The notes under the pieces: model-generated
Told to the model about the DNA's origin: nothing
The model's database searches: none
Seen by the model: the letters and a program-made list of their open reading frames with translations, nothing else
Made by a program: the position numbers and the translations under genes
Shown: positions 26,741-33,319 of the stretch, in pieces
Layout: the number at the start of each line of letters is the position of its first letter
How positions within the stretch are numbered: the stretch's first letter is position 1
Assembly: GCF_000708045.1 (NCBI RefSeq)
Contig: NZ_ANIE01000003.1
Span: 744,001 to 808,000, forward strand
DNA from: Marinobacter nitratireducens
Lineage (GTDB): Bacteria > Pseudomonadota > Gammaproteobacteria > Pseudomonadales > Oleiphilaceae
Direction: 5' to 3'
Length of the DNA stretch: 64,000 nucleotides

Positions 26741-27214
26741 GTGAATCTCAAGCAAATGGATGTAAAAGAGCTCTTGCAGTTACAAGCATCGATTACGAAA
26801 GAGCTCAAAAGTCGTGGAGTGGTAAGAACTCAGAATAATCCGCTGGGCGACTATACAGAGTGGCTCGTGGCAAAAGCTCTGGATCTTGATCTCGAAGCCA
26901 ACTCTAAAGCAGGCTACGACGGCGTTGATAAGAACGGCACTCGCGTCCAAATAAAAGGGCGTAGAGTTACGCCTACAAATAACTCGCGCCAGCTTAGTGC
27001 TATCCGAAAGTACGAAGAAAAAGACTTCGACGAATTGGCGGCAGTAATCTACGACGAAAACTTCAATGTCATTGAAGCGTTGTTAATTCCGCATGAAGTC
27101 GTAGGTGAGTATGCCTCATTTCGAGAGCACGTAAATGCTCATATTCTAATTCTCAAAGGGCCAATTCTTAGTGACCCTAGAGTAAGATGTATAAGGCAGG
27201 CGGTATGCAGCTAA
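26741..27214 (+). CDS. Small cassette protein with PD-(D/E)xK nuclease-like motif
   Basis: 157-residue protein starting at GTG 26741, which has GAGAGGG seven bases upstream; an earlier in-frame start would run through attC 1 and was rejected. The core GDYTEWLVAKALD...AGYDGVDKNGTRVQIKGRR has the layout of a PD-(D/E)xK nuclease: helix glutamate E40, aspartate D60 and Q70-x-K72. This resembles DUF6998-type restriction-like domains (from memory). A following helix-strand region (KYEEKDFDELAAVIYDENF) fits the same fold. It could be a restriction or defence nuclease; no partner methylase is seen. Confidence 0.7.
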   Translation: MNLKQMDVKELLQLQASITKELKSRGVVRTQNNPLGDYTEWLVAKALDLDLEANSKAGYDGVDKNGTRVQIKGRRVTPTNNSRQLSAIRKYEEKDFDELAAVIYDENFNVIEALLIPHEVVGEYASFREHVNAHILILKGPILSDPRVRCIRQAVCS

Positions 27215-27305
27215 CAAGGCCAAGCACAATCGTGCAATGCAAAAAAGCGCATTGCACTGGACAGCCTACGCTGCGCTTCGGCTGCCTGTGTTGGCGGCGT
27301 TAGCC
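27210..27305 (+). repeat. attC site 2
   Basis: Starts GCTAACA (27210) and ends GTTAGCC (27299-27305), 96 bases, the longest in the array. A stem of GCAATGC / GCATTGC surrounds an A6 stretch in the loop, and the right arm contains GCCTACGCTGCGCTTCGGCTGCCT. The preceding gene's TAA stop lies inside the first box. Confidence 0.85.
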
Positions 27306-27331
27306 TCATTGAACTCAAAGTCTGGAGAATT

Positions 27332-28360
27332 ATGGATAAAAAGTACCAAGTATTTGTGAGTTCCACATATGTCGATCTTTTGGAAGAGCGAAAAGAAGTA
27401 ATCCAGGCTTTGCTTGAACTCGATTGTATCCCAGTAGGAATGGAGCTTTTCCCTGCGTCAGATGAGGACCAATGGACATTCATTCAATCTGTAATTGACG
27501 ATTGCGACTATTACGTACTTATTCTGGGCGGGCGTTACGGCTCATGTTCTGAGTCTGGGATGGGCTATACGGAAATGGAATACCGTTACGCTCTCGAGAC
27601 TGGAAAGCCAATAATTTCATTTGTCTATAAAGATCCAAGCCAGTTGGCGGTTAGCAAAACTGACCAAGACCAAGAGCTTTCCGAAAAGCTTGGGAAATTT
27701 AGAGAATTGGTTCAGAAGAAGCTCTGCAAGTATTGGGAGACACCAGCTGAACTTGGTGGAGTGGTAGGCAGGTCCCTAGTGCAGCTTAAAAAGCGCTCAC
27801 CTGCGGTTGGTTGGGTAAAGGCCGATCTGCTTCCAGACGAAGACTCATCTCAAGAGATGCTTCGTCTAAGAAAGGAAATAGAAAAACTCGAAGAAGAATT
27901 AGAGCAGGCATCGTCGTCTTCAACCATCGACCAAACTAACCTTGCCCAAGGTGATGATCTATTTGAGGTATCCTTTATGGGCGAGGCCGGCGAGTTTTTT
28001 GAAAGAGTCTCAGTCCCACTGACTGCAACATATTCATGGAATACGATTTTTGGCGAGTTAGCTCCCTCTTTGATCGATGAAGAAAGCGATATTGGTTTGA
28101 AGAATAGGCTTAATGCCTTTTTATTACGAAATCATGAGGATGAAGTTCTAAGGAAGTGCCGAGGGCATCACGAGAGACCCAGTTGTGCAATTGATAGTTC
28201 ATCATACGAAACAATAGTTGTTCAGCTACGTGCTTTAAACCTCATCGATAAAAGCACTAGAAACAGAAGTGTAAAAGATAAAAAAACCTATTGGTGTCTC
28301 ACAACCAAGGGTGACCAAGTTATGGTGGGATTGAGAGCCATCCGCAGAGAGGATGGCTAA
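27332..28360 (+). CDS. DUF4062 domain protein
   Basis: 342-residue cassette protein. The N-terminus, YQVFVSSTYVDLLEERKEV, and the later YYVLILGGRYGS...YTEMEYRYALE match the DUF4062 domain, a TIR-like or nucleoside 2-deoxyribosyltransferase-like Rossmann fold found at the N-termini of many large defence and signalling proteins. A coiled-coil (residues about 170-190) links to a C-terminal region (200-342) that ends in a winged-helix-like segment, SSYETIVVQLRALNLIDKS...YWCLTTKGDQVM. The combination suggests a sensor or effector; no enzymatic activity has been shown for this arrangement that I know of. The stop is inside attC 3. Confidence 0.85.
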   Translation: MDKKYQVFVSSTYVDLLEERKEVIQALLELDCIPVGMELFPASDEDQWTFIQSVIDDCDYYVLILGGRYGSCSESGMGYTEMEYRYALETGKPIISFVYKDPSQLAVSKTDQDQELSEKLGKFRELVQKKLCKYWETPAELGGVVGRSLVQLKKRSPAVGWVKADLLPDEDSSQEMLRLRKEIEKLEEELEQASSSSTIDQTNLAQGDDLFEVSFMGEAGEFFERVSVPLTATYSWNTIFGELAPSLIDEESDIGLKNRLNAFLLRNHEDEVLRKCRGHHERPSCAIDSSSYETIVVQLRALNLIDKSTRNRSVKDKKTYWCLTTKGDQVMVGLRAIRREDG

Positions 28361-28426
28361 CCAGTGGGTGAAGTCCACCGGTACTACGCTGCGCTCCGTC
28401 CCGGCGGCTTACCCAAGGCGTTATGA
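28355..28426 (+). repeat. attC site 3
   Basis: Starts GGCTAAC (28355) and ends GTTATGA (28420-28426), 72 bases. Left arm CCAGTGGGTGAAGTCCACCGG pairs with right arm CCGGCGGCTTACCCAAGG around the TACGCTGCGCTCC loop. The DUF4062 gene's TAA stop is within the first box. Confidence 0.82.
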
Positions 28427-28445
28427 GTAGGTGGGGAGCACCCTT

Positions 28446-29255
28446 GTGCAATTGATCTACTGTGATGAGACCAACCTAGAAGAGAAGAAAGGGATATTTT
28501 TCGTCTATGGCGGCGTCTCAGTATCAGATACGAATATGCTCGCCTTGTCTAAGGCCATTGACGAAATCCGCGACAAGTATGGTGTTCCCGCCAATTTTCG
28601 GCTTAAGTTTAATCCTGGTCCAAAAGATCTACACCATCAGGATTTCATCAATCTTAAGCAAAGCATTATCGAAGAGGCGATACGTCATGATTGCCGCCTT
28701 TTCGCTTCGCTCATTCTCCATGATGTTGCAACAAGTCCGAACAATGCTCGTCGAAATGAAATAAACAGGATTTGCTACCACTTTTGGTGCTATCTGAATC
28801 GAATTAAAGACTCGGGGATGGTTTTAATTGACCATTTCAAAGACAAGCAAATAGACCACCACCTAAGAGAGAAGTTTTCGATTGGCCTCACAGACATGCC
28901 ATATTCAAAGGAGATGAGGCTAGATCGTATCGTTGGGTTCCATTACTCAGCGATTGGTCAATCTCATATGTGCTCTGTAGTTGACATTGTCCTTGGGTCA
29001 CTGCGGTTTGCCGTCAATGCTCACAATTCAGAAAATGAGAAGGAAAAGGAAACAGCAAAGAAATTGCTAAGCCTAATATCTCCTCTTTTCTTTCGAGAAG
29101 ATGGGCGCGACTCAATCTCCGAAATTGGCCTTTTCTTCAGTCCGAAGATCATTAGGGCCCATCGGTATCGTGAGCAATACTGTAGCTTGCACGCTTTCAT
29201 GAGCGATGCTGGATTGGATTTGGAACAAGCTATTACGAATGAGCGAAACTATTAA
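28446..29255 (+). CDS. DUF3800 domain protein
   Basis: About 269 residues from GTG 28446, which follows GGGGAG at a spacing of eight; GTG 28431 is an alternative. The opening LIYCDET supplies the conserved Asp-Glu of DUF3800, and the late SHMCSVVDIVLGSLRFAVN supplies its second aspartate. DUF3800 is thought to adopt an RNase H-like nuclease fold and is frequent in defence neighbourhoods; this is family knowledge, not shown for this protein. It follows the DUF4062 cassette, with attC sites on both sides, so it is a separate cassette. Confidence 0.85.
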   Translation: MQLIYCDETNLEEKKGIFFVYGGVSVSDTNMLALSKAIDEIRDKYGVPANFRLKFNPGPKDLHHQDFINLKQSIIEEAIRHDCRLFASLILHDVATSPNNARRNEINRICYHFWCYLNRIKDSGMVLIDHFKDKQIDHHLREKFSIGLTDMPYSKEMRLDRIVGFHYSAIGQSHMCSVVDIVLGSLRFAVNAHNSENEKEKETAKKLLSLISPLFFREDGRDSISEIGLFFSPKIIRAHRYREQYCSLHAFMSDAGLDLEQAITNERNY

Positions 29256-29258
29256 AAT

Positions 29259-29318
29259 TCATAACAAGTCGCGCCACGCGGACGCACTAAAGTGCGCCGG
29301 TGCGCTCTGGCGTTATGC
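29259..29318 (+). repeat. attC site 4
   Basis: Starts TCATAAC (29259) and ends GTTATGC (29312-29318), 60 bases. Arms AGTCGCGCCACGCGGACGCACT and AGTGCGCCGGTGCGCTCTGG pair well around a TAA loop. It is the most compact and symmetrical site of the array. Confidence 0.85.
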
Positions 29319-29337
29319 ACTACATGGATGATGAGAC

Positions 29338-29544
29338 ATGAGTAAGATTTTTTATTTACTGCTGGTGTGTATTTTGGTGGCTGGATGTAGCAGCAAAGCC
29401 GTGTATGACAATATGCAGCGGAACAACCGACAAGAATGCGTAAGTGTGCCGCCCGCTCAGTATGACGAGTGCATCGAACGTTCCAGTAAGTCATATGAAG
29501 AATACGAGAGGGATCGGGCAGAGGTGCTCAAGTCTGAATCATAG
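29338..29544 (+). CDS. Tiny cassette lipoprotein
   Basis: 68-residue predicted lipoprotein. MSKIFYLLLVCILVAGCSSK gives a signal peptide and lipobox (VAGC) with Cys17. The mature part has a YDECIERSSKSYEEYER charged tail and two further cysteines. Similar small lipoproteins with a QECVSVPPAQYDECIER-like pattern recur in integron cassettes of marine gammaproteobacteria (from memory). Function unknown. A 50-base spacer separates its stop from attC 5. Confidence 0.72.
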   Translation: MSKIFYLLLVCILVAGCSSKAVYDNMQRNNRQECVSVPPAQYDECIERSSKSYEEYERDRAEVLKSES

Positions 29545-29596
29545 AGCCGTGGGCCCTCAACAATCAGGCTCATAGGCCTGCCAATCGGTAGCGGCT

Positions 29597-29650
29597 GCAT
29601 AACAAGTGTAGGCAAGGGACGCTGTAGTGCCCCCGCTGCAAGCGTTATAC
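29597..29650 (+). repeat. attC site 5
   Basis: Starts GCATAAC (29597-29603) and ends GTTATAC (29644-29650), 54 bases. Arms AAGTGTAGGCAAGGGACG and GCCCCCGCTGCAAGC pair imperfectly. It separates the lipoprotein cassette from the DinB-fold cassette. Confidence 0.8.
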
Positions 29651-29666
29651 AGTAGAAGGAACTTCG

Positions 29667-30209
29667 ATGAGCTTGAAGCAACATTTTGAATTGATGGCTG
29701 CTTACAATCAGTGGATGAATGAAAAAGAATACGACGCCGCAGGCCACCTTGATACATCGGCTCTTACAGAAGATCGGGGCGCGTTTTTCAGTTCTATCCT
29801 GGGTACATTGAATCACATCGTGGTAGGTGACACGATTTGGCTCAAGCGCTTCGCCACCCACCCTGCAAGCACAAAGGCCCTTACAGGTGTTATTGAGCTC
29901 CCGTTTCCCACCAGTCTAGATCAGATACTTTTCGAAAACTTCAGTGAGCTATATAGCCACCGAAAGTGGCTGGACGAGCAGATCATCCACTGGATATCAA
30001 AACTTTCCAACAATGATCTGGATTACATTTTGAGCTATCAGAACACTAAGGGTGTGTCAGCGAACAAGCGGTTTTCAGCGCTGATTCTGCATTTCTTCAA
30101 TCACCAAACACATCACCGTGGCCAAGTATCCACTTTATTGTCACAAGCTGGCGAGGAGGTTGGGGTAACGGATTTGCTGGCATTGATCCCAGACGAGACC
30201 AGAGTGTAG
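29667..30209 (+). CDS. DinB-fold protein
   Basis: 180-residue four-helix-bundle protein of the DinB/YfiT-like family. The metal-binding histidine signature is present in LGTLNHIVVGDTIWLKRF (His in the second helix) and in LHFFNHQTHHRGQVSTLLSQAG (two histidines in the last helix). Members are thiol-dependent or metal-dependent enzymes or of unknown role. No attC is seen between this gene and the next (22 bases apart), so the two may travel in one cassette. Confidence 0.85.
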   Translation: MSLKQHFELMAAYNQWMNEKEYDAAGHLDTSALTEDRGAFFSSILGTLNHIVVGDTIWLKRFATHPASTKALTGVIELPFPTSLDQILFENFSELYSHRKWLDEQIIHWISKLSNNDLDYILSYQNTKGVSANKRFSALILHFFNHQTHHRGQVSTLLSQAGEEVGVTDLLALIPDETRV

Positions 30210-30230
30210 TTAGCCACAACGAGAAAGCGT

Positions 30231-30719
30231 ATGAACGCGACACGAGTGATGATCATCGGGGGCACCGGCGCTGGTAAATCCTGGTTGGCGCTCAGACTAT
30301 CGAAGCTTCTTGGTCTTGCGGTTTATTGCGTTGATGACGCGGTTCATGATGAGGACGGGAAGCTTCGAACAAACGCCGACATTGATCGCACAGTACAATC
30401 CTGGGCATCGAAGGACCAATGGATCATAGAAGGAGGAAATAGCAGAACGTATCTGGATAGAGTATCCAGAGCTACCGTGCTGGTATTGATGAAGCCGCCC
30501 CGCTGGCTAAGGGTCTATCGCGTTGCTGTTCGGAATAAACTCAATTTCTCAATGGTTTATTGGTCCTGGAAGTATGATGAAGTATTTGGGATCAAGGATG
30601 AGAAGGTGGTGGAGGCTGCAGGACCAGGAGTCGCCAAATATATTGTCAAGAATAATAAAGATGCTCACGAATTGTTGGCTTTGCTAACGCCTGAAAGATG
30701 CTCGCGCCGGTGCGATTAG
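30231..30719 (+). CDS. P-loop kinase-like protein (topology-modulation/adenylate-kinase-like)
   Basis: 162-residue nucleotide-binding protein. The Walker A motif GGTGAGKSWLALRLS opens the sequence, and DQWIIEGGNSRTYLDRVSRATVLVLMKPPRWLRVYRV matches the topology-modulation/FlaR-type AAA family. Its C-terminus is eaten into by a degenerate attC site, so it may end abnormally. It is close behind the DinB-fold gene. Confidence 0.75.
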   Translation: MNATRVMIIGGTGAGKSWLALRLSKLLGLAVYCVDDAVHDEDGKLRTNADIDRTVQSWASKDQWIIEGGNSRTYLDRVSRATVLVLMKPPRWLRVYRVAVRNKLNFSMVYWSWKYDEVFGIKDEKVVEAAGPGVAKYIVKNNKDAHELLALLTPERCSRRCD

Positions 30720-30728
30720 ACGTTAGTT
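30683..30728 (+). repeat. Degenerate attC site 6 (array end)
   Basis: GCTAACG (30683) and GTTAGTT (30722-30728) with a partial stem, CTAACGCCT pairing with AGACGTTAG and CGCGCC with GGTGCG. The site overlaps the 3' end of the P-loop gene and is short at 46 bases. It may be a truncated attC marking the right edge of the array. Confidence 0.4.
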
Positions 30729-30947
30729 TTGTGCTTTCTCATCGACACCCTATGCTTTTGCCATACATCAAGATTTCACTGCAACTTGCTCTTTATAATT
30801 GAAAAATACTTCCGGGGCGACGCCTTTCTCAAGGCCGGGGAACCGCAGCAAGCCAAACGATACCTGCTGGACTACATTAACGCCGAAGGGAAACAGGGAA
30901 ACTACTACCGCAAGGCGTTGGAGCTATTGAACCAGGCGGATGAATAG
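30729..30947 (+). pseudogene. Truncated TPR-like gene fragment at the array edge
   Basis: The last 47 residues, YFRGDAFLKAGEPQQAKRYLLDYINAEGKQGNYYRKALELLNQADE, look like the C-terminal repeat of a TPR protein. The upstream part (30729-30806) is not homologous to it and only supplies a chance TTG start. The most likely explanation is the tail of a chromosomal gene whose 5' part was lost when the cassette array formed. Confidence 0.4.
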
Positions 30948-30993
30948 CTGATACCGCCGCTCAGCGAGCGGCGGCTCGAACACAGCGCGACGA

Positions 30994-31218
30994 TCAAGCC
31001 GTCACCCGACCAACCATTCGCCTCACCAAAGGAGCCACTATCGCAACGGTTGGAAAAGCGACCGGCCATGTTGTCAGGCAACTCTCTAACCACTGCGCTG
31101 GAAATTCGGAGTCTATGCCCTGTGACGTCGCAAGAACGAATGCCGACACGATGCACACCATGATGGCTGAGAGCACGGCGCTGAAGAGGATTGGTGCAAA
31201 ACGAGCTGGAATACGCAT
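30994..31218 (-). CDS. DUF2798 small membrane protein
   Basis: 74-residue protein with two membrane segments (about residues 8-30 and 48-66), matching the DUF2798 family (opening RIPARFAPILFSAVLSAIMV). It follows DUF2938 by 47 bases on the same strand, so both are probably controlled by the divergent MerR protein. Function unknown. Confidence 0.75.
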   Translation of the reverse strand: MRIPARFAPILFSAVLSAIMVCIVSAFVLATSQGIDSEFPAQWLESCLTTWPVAFPTVAIVAPLVRRMVGRVTA

Positions 31219-31265
31219 GTTATTCTCCTGAAGGAATGTTGGTCGAGCTACAGAGTTGCCGTCGG

Positions 31266-31757
31266 TTAGACAACATCAAATAGATTTACCGCCTGGCCCG
31301 ACGCATACAGGCCAAGACCAAATACCGCATGGGTGATGAGGCTCTGAAGTCGGGCAGATGTGGGGTTAGGTGTCCTTGAAGCCGCAATGCCGGCACCCAT
31401 GCCCGGCTGCATCAGCAAGAAAGGCGCCACCAAGGTGCTTATGCCCACGGTCAGTGCAGGACCAATCGTTGGCTGTTGTACCCACGCGTTCCCCCAGATA
31501 CCAAGAAGTAACGCAGCAAACGCGATACCGATCAGGTAGTGAAAAGCCCACCCGATAACGCTTTCACCGCGCACCGGAGCAGACGCCGCGATCGAGTCGT
31601 GGCGGAAACGCCCCCGTGCCATATGGCCAATCCAACGCCCGACCAGTCCATAGTTCGGGGGTGGCACACCAAGCAACGGCTTTCGGGCCAGGCCCCACAC
31701 GTCCATAACTGCCGTCGCGCCTATTCCGATGTACAAGGCCAATAAAAAAATGCTCAT
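31266..31757 (-). CDS. DUF2938 membrane protein
   Basis: 163-residue integral membrane protein with four hydrophobic segments. The conserved GATAVMDVWGLARKPLLGVPPPNYGLVGRWIGHM and PFLLMQPGMGAGIAASRTPNP are DUF2938 hallmarks. It is divergently transcribed from a MerR regulator across an 80-base promoter region carrying a palindromic operator. Confidence 0.85.
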   Translation of the reverse strand: MSIFLLALYIGIGATAVMDVWGLARKPLLGVPPPNYGLVGRWIGHMARGRFRHDSIAASAPVRGESVIGWAFHYLIGIAFAALLLGIWGNAWVQQPTIGPALTVGISTLVAPFLLMQPGMGAGIAASRTPNPTSARLQSLITHAVFGLGLYASGQAVNLFDVV

Positions 31758-31805
31758 AGAGCTCTCCTGTGTTTGTCATGAATGAGCTGTGTTGGTAGCG
31801 TACAA

Positions 31806-31823
31806 CTTCAAGTTAACTTGAGG
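31806..31823. promoter_or_regulatory. MerR/SoxR-type operator between DUF2938 and MerR genes
   Basis: CTTCAAGTTAACTTGAGG is an 18-base palindrome with one mismatch. It is almost identical to the E. coli SoxR site CCTCAAGTTAACTTGAGG (from memory). Its position between two divergent genes fits autoregulation plus control of the DUF2938-DUF2798 operon by the adjacent MerR protein. Confidence 0.75.
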
Positions 31824-31836
31824 TCAAGGGTTGGTT

Positions 31837-32292
31837 ATGGACATCAGCGAGGTTTCTAAACGTTCTGGCCTGCCGGCCTCTACGTTGCGGTTTTATGAGG
31901 AAAAAGGATTAATCCGCTCTGTTGGTCGGCAAGGTTTACGCCGGGTTTTCAGCGGCAATGTGCTGGAGCGGCTGGCGTTAATTGCACTGGGGCGTGCCGT
32001 GGACTTTTCATTGGATGAAATCGTCCAGATGCTGGGTTCTGAGGGAACGCCCAGCATCGACAGAGAATTACTGTTGGATAAGGCCGACGAACTCGATAGA
32101 CGCATCCAGAAGTTCACAGCGATGCGTGATGGGCTCCGGCATGCAGCAGTCTGTGATGCACCAAGCCACATGGAGTGTCCGAAGTTTCGCCGTCTGCTGG
32201 GGTTGGCAGCATCCGGCGCTTTAAGCAGCGACGACAGGATGAAGGCAACACAAAAACGACGCTCTAAAAAAGCGGCTCCCCTGTCGCCTTAA
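31837..32292 (+). CDS. MerR-family transcriptional regulator
   Basis: 151-residue MerR protein. The helix-turn-helix opening MDISEVSKRSGLPASTLRFYEEKGLI and the RRVFSGNVLERLALI wing are clear. It lacks the CxxCxC iron-sulfur motif of SoxR; two separated cysteines sit in CDAPSHMECP instead, a pattern seen in other MerR subfamilies. Its operator at 31806 is of SoxR type. The stop overlaps the convergent M14 gene by 29 bases. Confidence 0.88.
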   Translation: MDISEVSKRSGLPASTLRFYEEKGLIRSVGRQGLRRVFSGNVLERLALIALGRAVDFSLDEIVQMLGSEGTPSIDRELLLDKADELDRRIQKFTAMRDGLRHAAVCDAPSHMECPKFRRLLGLAASGALSSDDRMKATQKRRSKKAAPLSP

Positions 32293-33319
32293 CGGCGTAG
32301 AACAGGCAGTCACTCTTGGCGATGGCCGGGTTGGTGGTGATCATGAACACCTTGATCGCCTGCGCGGGATAGATCAGTCCGTCCTTGGCTCGTAGCACCT
32401 GCTCCACGCTCTCGGCCCGATTATGGCCGATGGCGGTGAGTATGCTCAGGCCTTTGTCGCCAACCCATCCCATGGGTTCATCCGGGGCGACAACTCCAAA
32501 ATTGCGGTGCTCGATGTCCGGGGGCAGTGTGAGGTCTGCCCTGCCGGTGGGTTCCAGGCTGTACTCGATGGTTGCCTCCTCAGCCATCTCCACCCGAATC
32601 GGGTTTCTCAATACGCCAACGCCCCACTCCGCTTTCTCCAGTGACAGTACGTCTTGCCTTGAGGTGTACCGGACAAGCCCATCGTAAGCCAGTTGGTGGG
32701 CCTGCTCATCCTGCGAGCCGCCGCACTCGATGGTGACGGTGGGCACCTCCTGCTCCGAGTATTCCATCAGTGCACCCAGGCGAAGGTCCGTCATGATGAG
32801 GCGGTCGGTGTAGAGCGAGGTCAGTGCCTGGTGCGCGGCGTCATTGGTGATGGTCACCGCAAAGGCCGGGCCGGTGCCTGAGGTGTTGTGCACGTCGAGC
32901 AGGCATTCGGGTTGTGCGTTGTGCAGTTCGGCCAGCATGGCCCGGGCGATTTCCCCTTCCCGCCCTTCAAAGGGTTCTTTGAAGCAACGGTTGAGGTCGC
33001 GCCCGCCGGGCATCTGGCGCACGGTCAACCTTGGCGAGATCTTCGCCGGGTGCACCCCGCCCAGCAGAAACAGCATGTTGACCTCCGGTGTGTGCTGCTC
33101 CAGTAGCCACCGGTGCAGGGAAAATAGCCCGGACGGCTCATTGCCGTGAAGGAGCGTTGCCAGGGCGCGGGTCCGGGTGCGATCGCGGCCGGCAACCCGG
33201 ATCACCGTGGGTTTCTGCAGTCCGTCCAGCCACTCAAGGGGTGAACGCCCGAGGGTCCGGGGAGACGGATTGTTGAGGTAATCAAGAACGTTCGAATTGC
33301 TCACGGTGTCGTTGTCCAT
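32264..33319 (-). CDS. M14-family succinylglutamate desuccinylase/aspartoacylase-like deacylase
   Basis: 351-residue zinc deacylase. Zinc ligands are evident in LLHGNEPSG (HxxE) and LLDVHNTSG, and the catalytic glutamate in TVTIECGG. The C-terminal barrel subdomain (about 250-351) is typical of this family. It overlaps the GCS2-like ligase upstream by 19 bases, so they are coupled; a deacylase next to a carboxylate-amine ligase suggests an N-acyl amino acid or peptide pathway, which is inference. Confidence 0.82.
   Translation of the reverse strand: MDNDTVSNSNVLDYLNNPSPRTLGRSPLEWLDGLQKPTVIRVAGRDRTRTRALATLLHGNEPSGLFSLHRWLLEQHTPEVNMLFLLGGVHPAKISPRLTVRQMPGGRDLNRCFKEPFEGREGEIARAMLAELHNAQPECLLDVHNTSGTGPAFAVTITNDAAHQALTSLYTDRLIMTDLRLGALMEYSEQEVPTVTIECGGSQDEQAHQLAYDGLVRYTSRQDVLSLEKAEWGVGVLRNPIRVEMAEEATIEYSLEPTGRADLTLPPDIEHRNFGVVAPDEPMGWVGDKGLSILTAIGHNRAESVEQVLRAKDGLIYPAQAIKVFMITTNPAIAKSDCLFYAVKATGEPLF

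Larger units (their letters stand above)
25725..30728 (+). mobile_element. Integron gene-cassette array without integrase (CALIN)
   Basis: Between the nrdJab terminator and a TPR-like remnant lie at least six reading frames all on the plus strand, each followed by an attC-like imperfect palindrome (26642, 27210, 28355, 29259, 29597 and a degenerate one at 30683). The sites start with RYYYAAC-type boxes (GCATAAC, GCTAACA, GGCTAAC) and end with GTTAGCN or GTTATRN, with stems between. Three gene stop codons (TAA) fall inside the first box. No intI gene or attI site was found in the window, so the array is a cluster of attC sites lacking an integrase. Base composition is visibly richer in A and T than the flanks. 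Confidence 0.85.

Noticed and set aside
30150..30235. Possible attC between the DinB-fold gene and the P-loop gene (GTTAGCC at 30209)
   Set aside because: A lone GTTAGCC lacks an upstream partner box with pairing arms, so no attC is called there.
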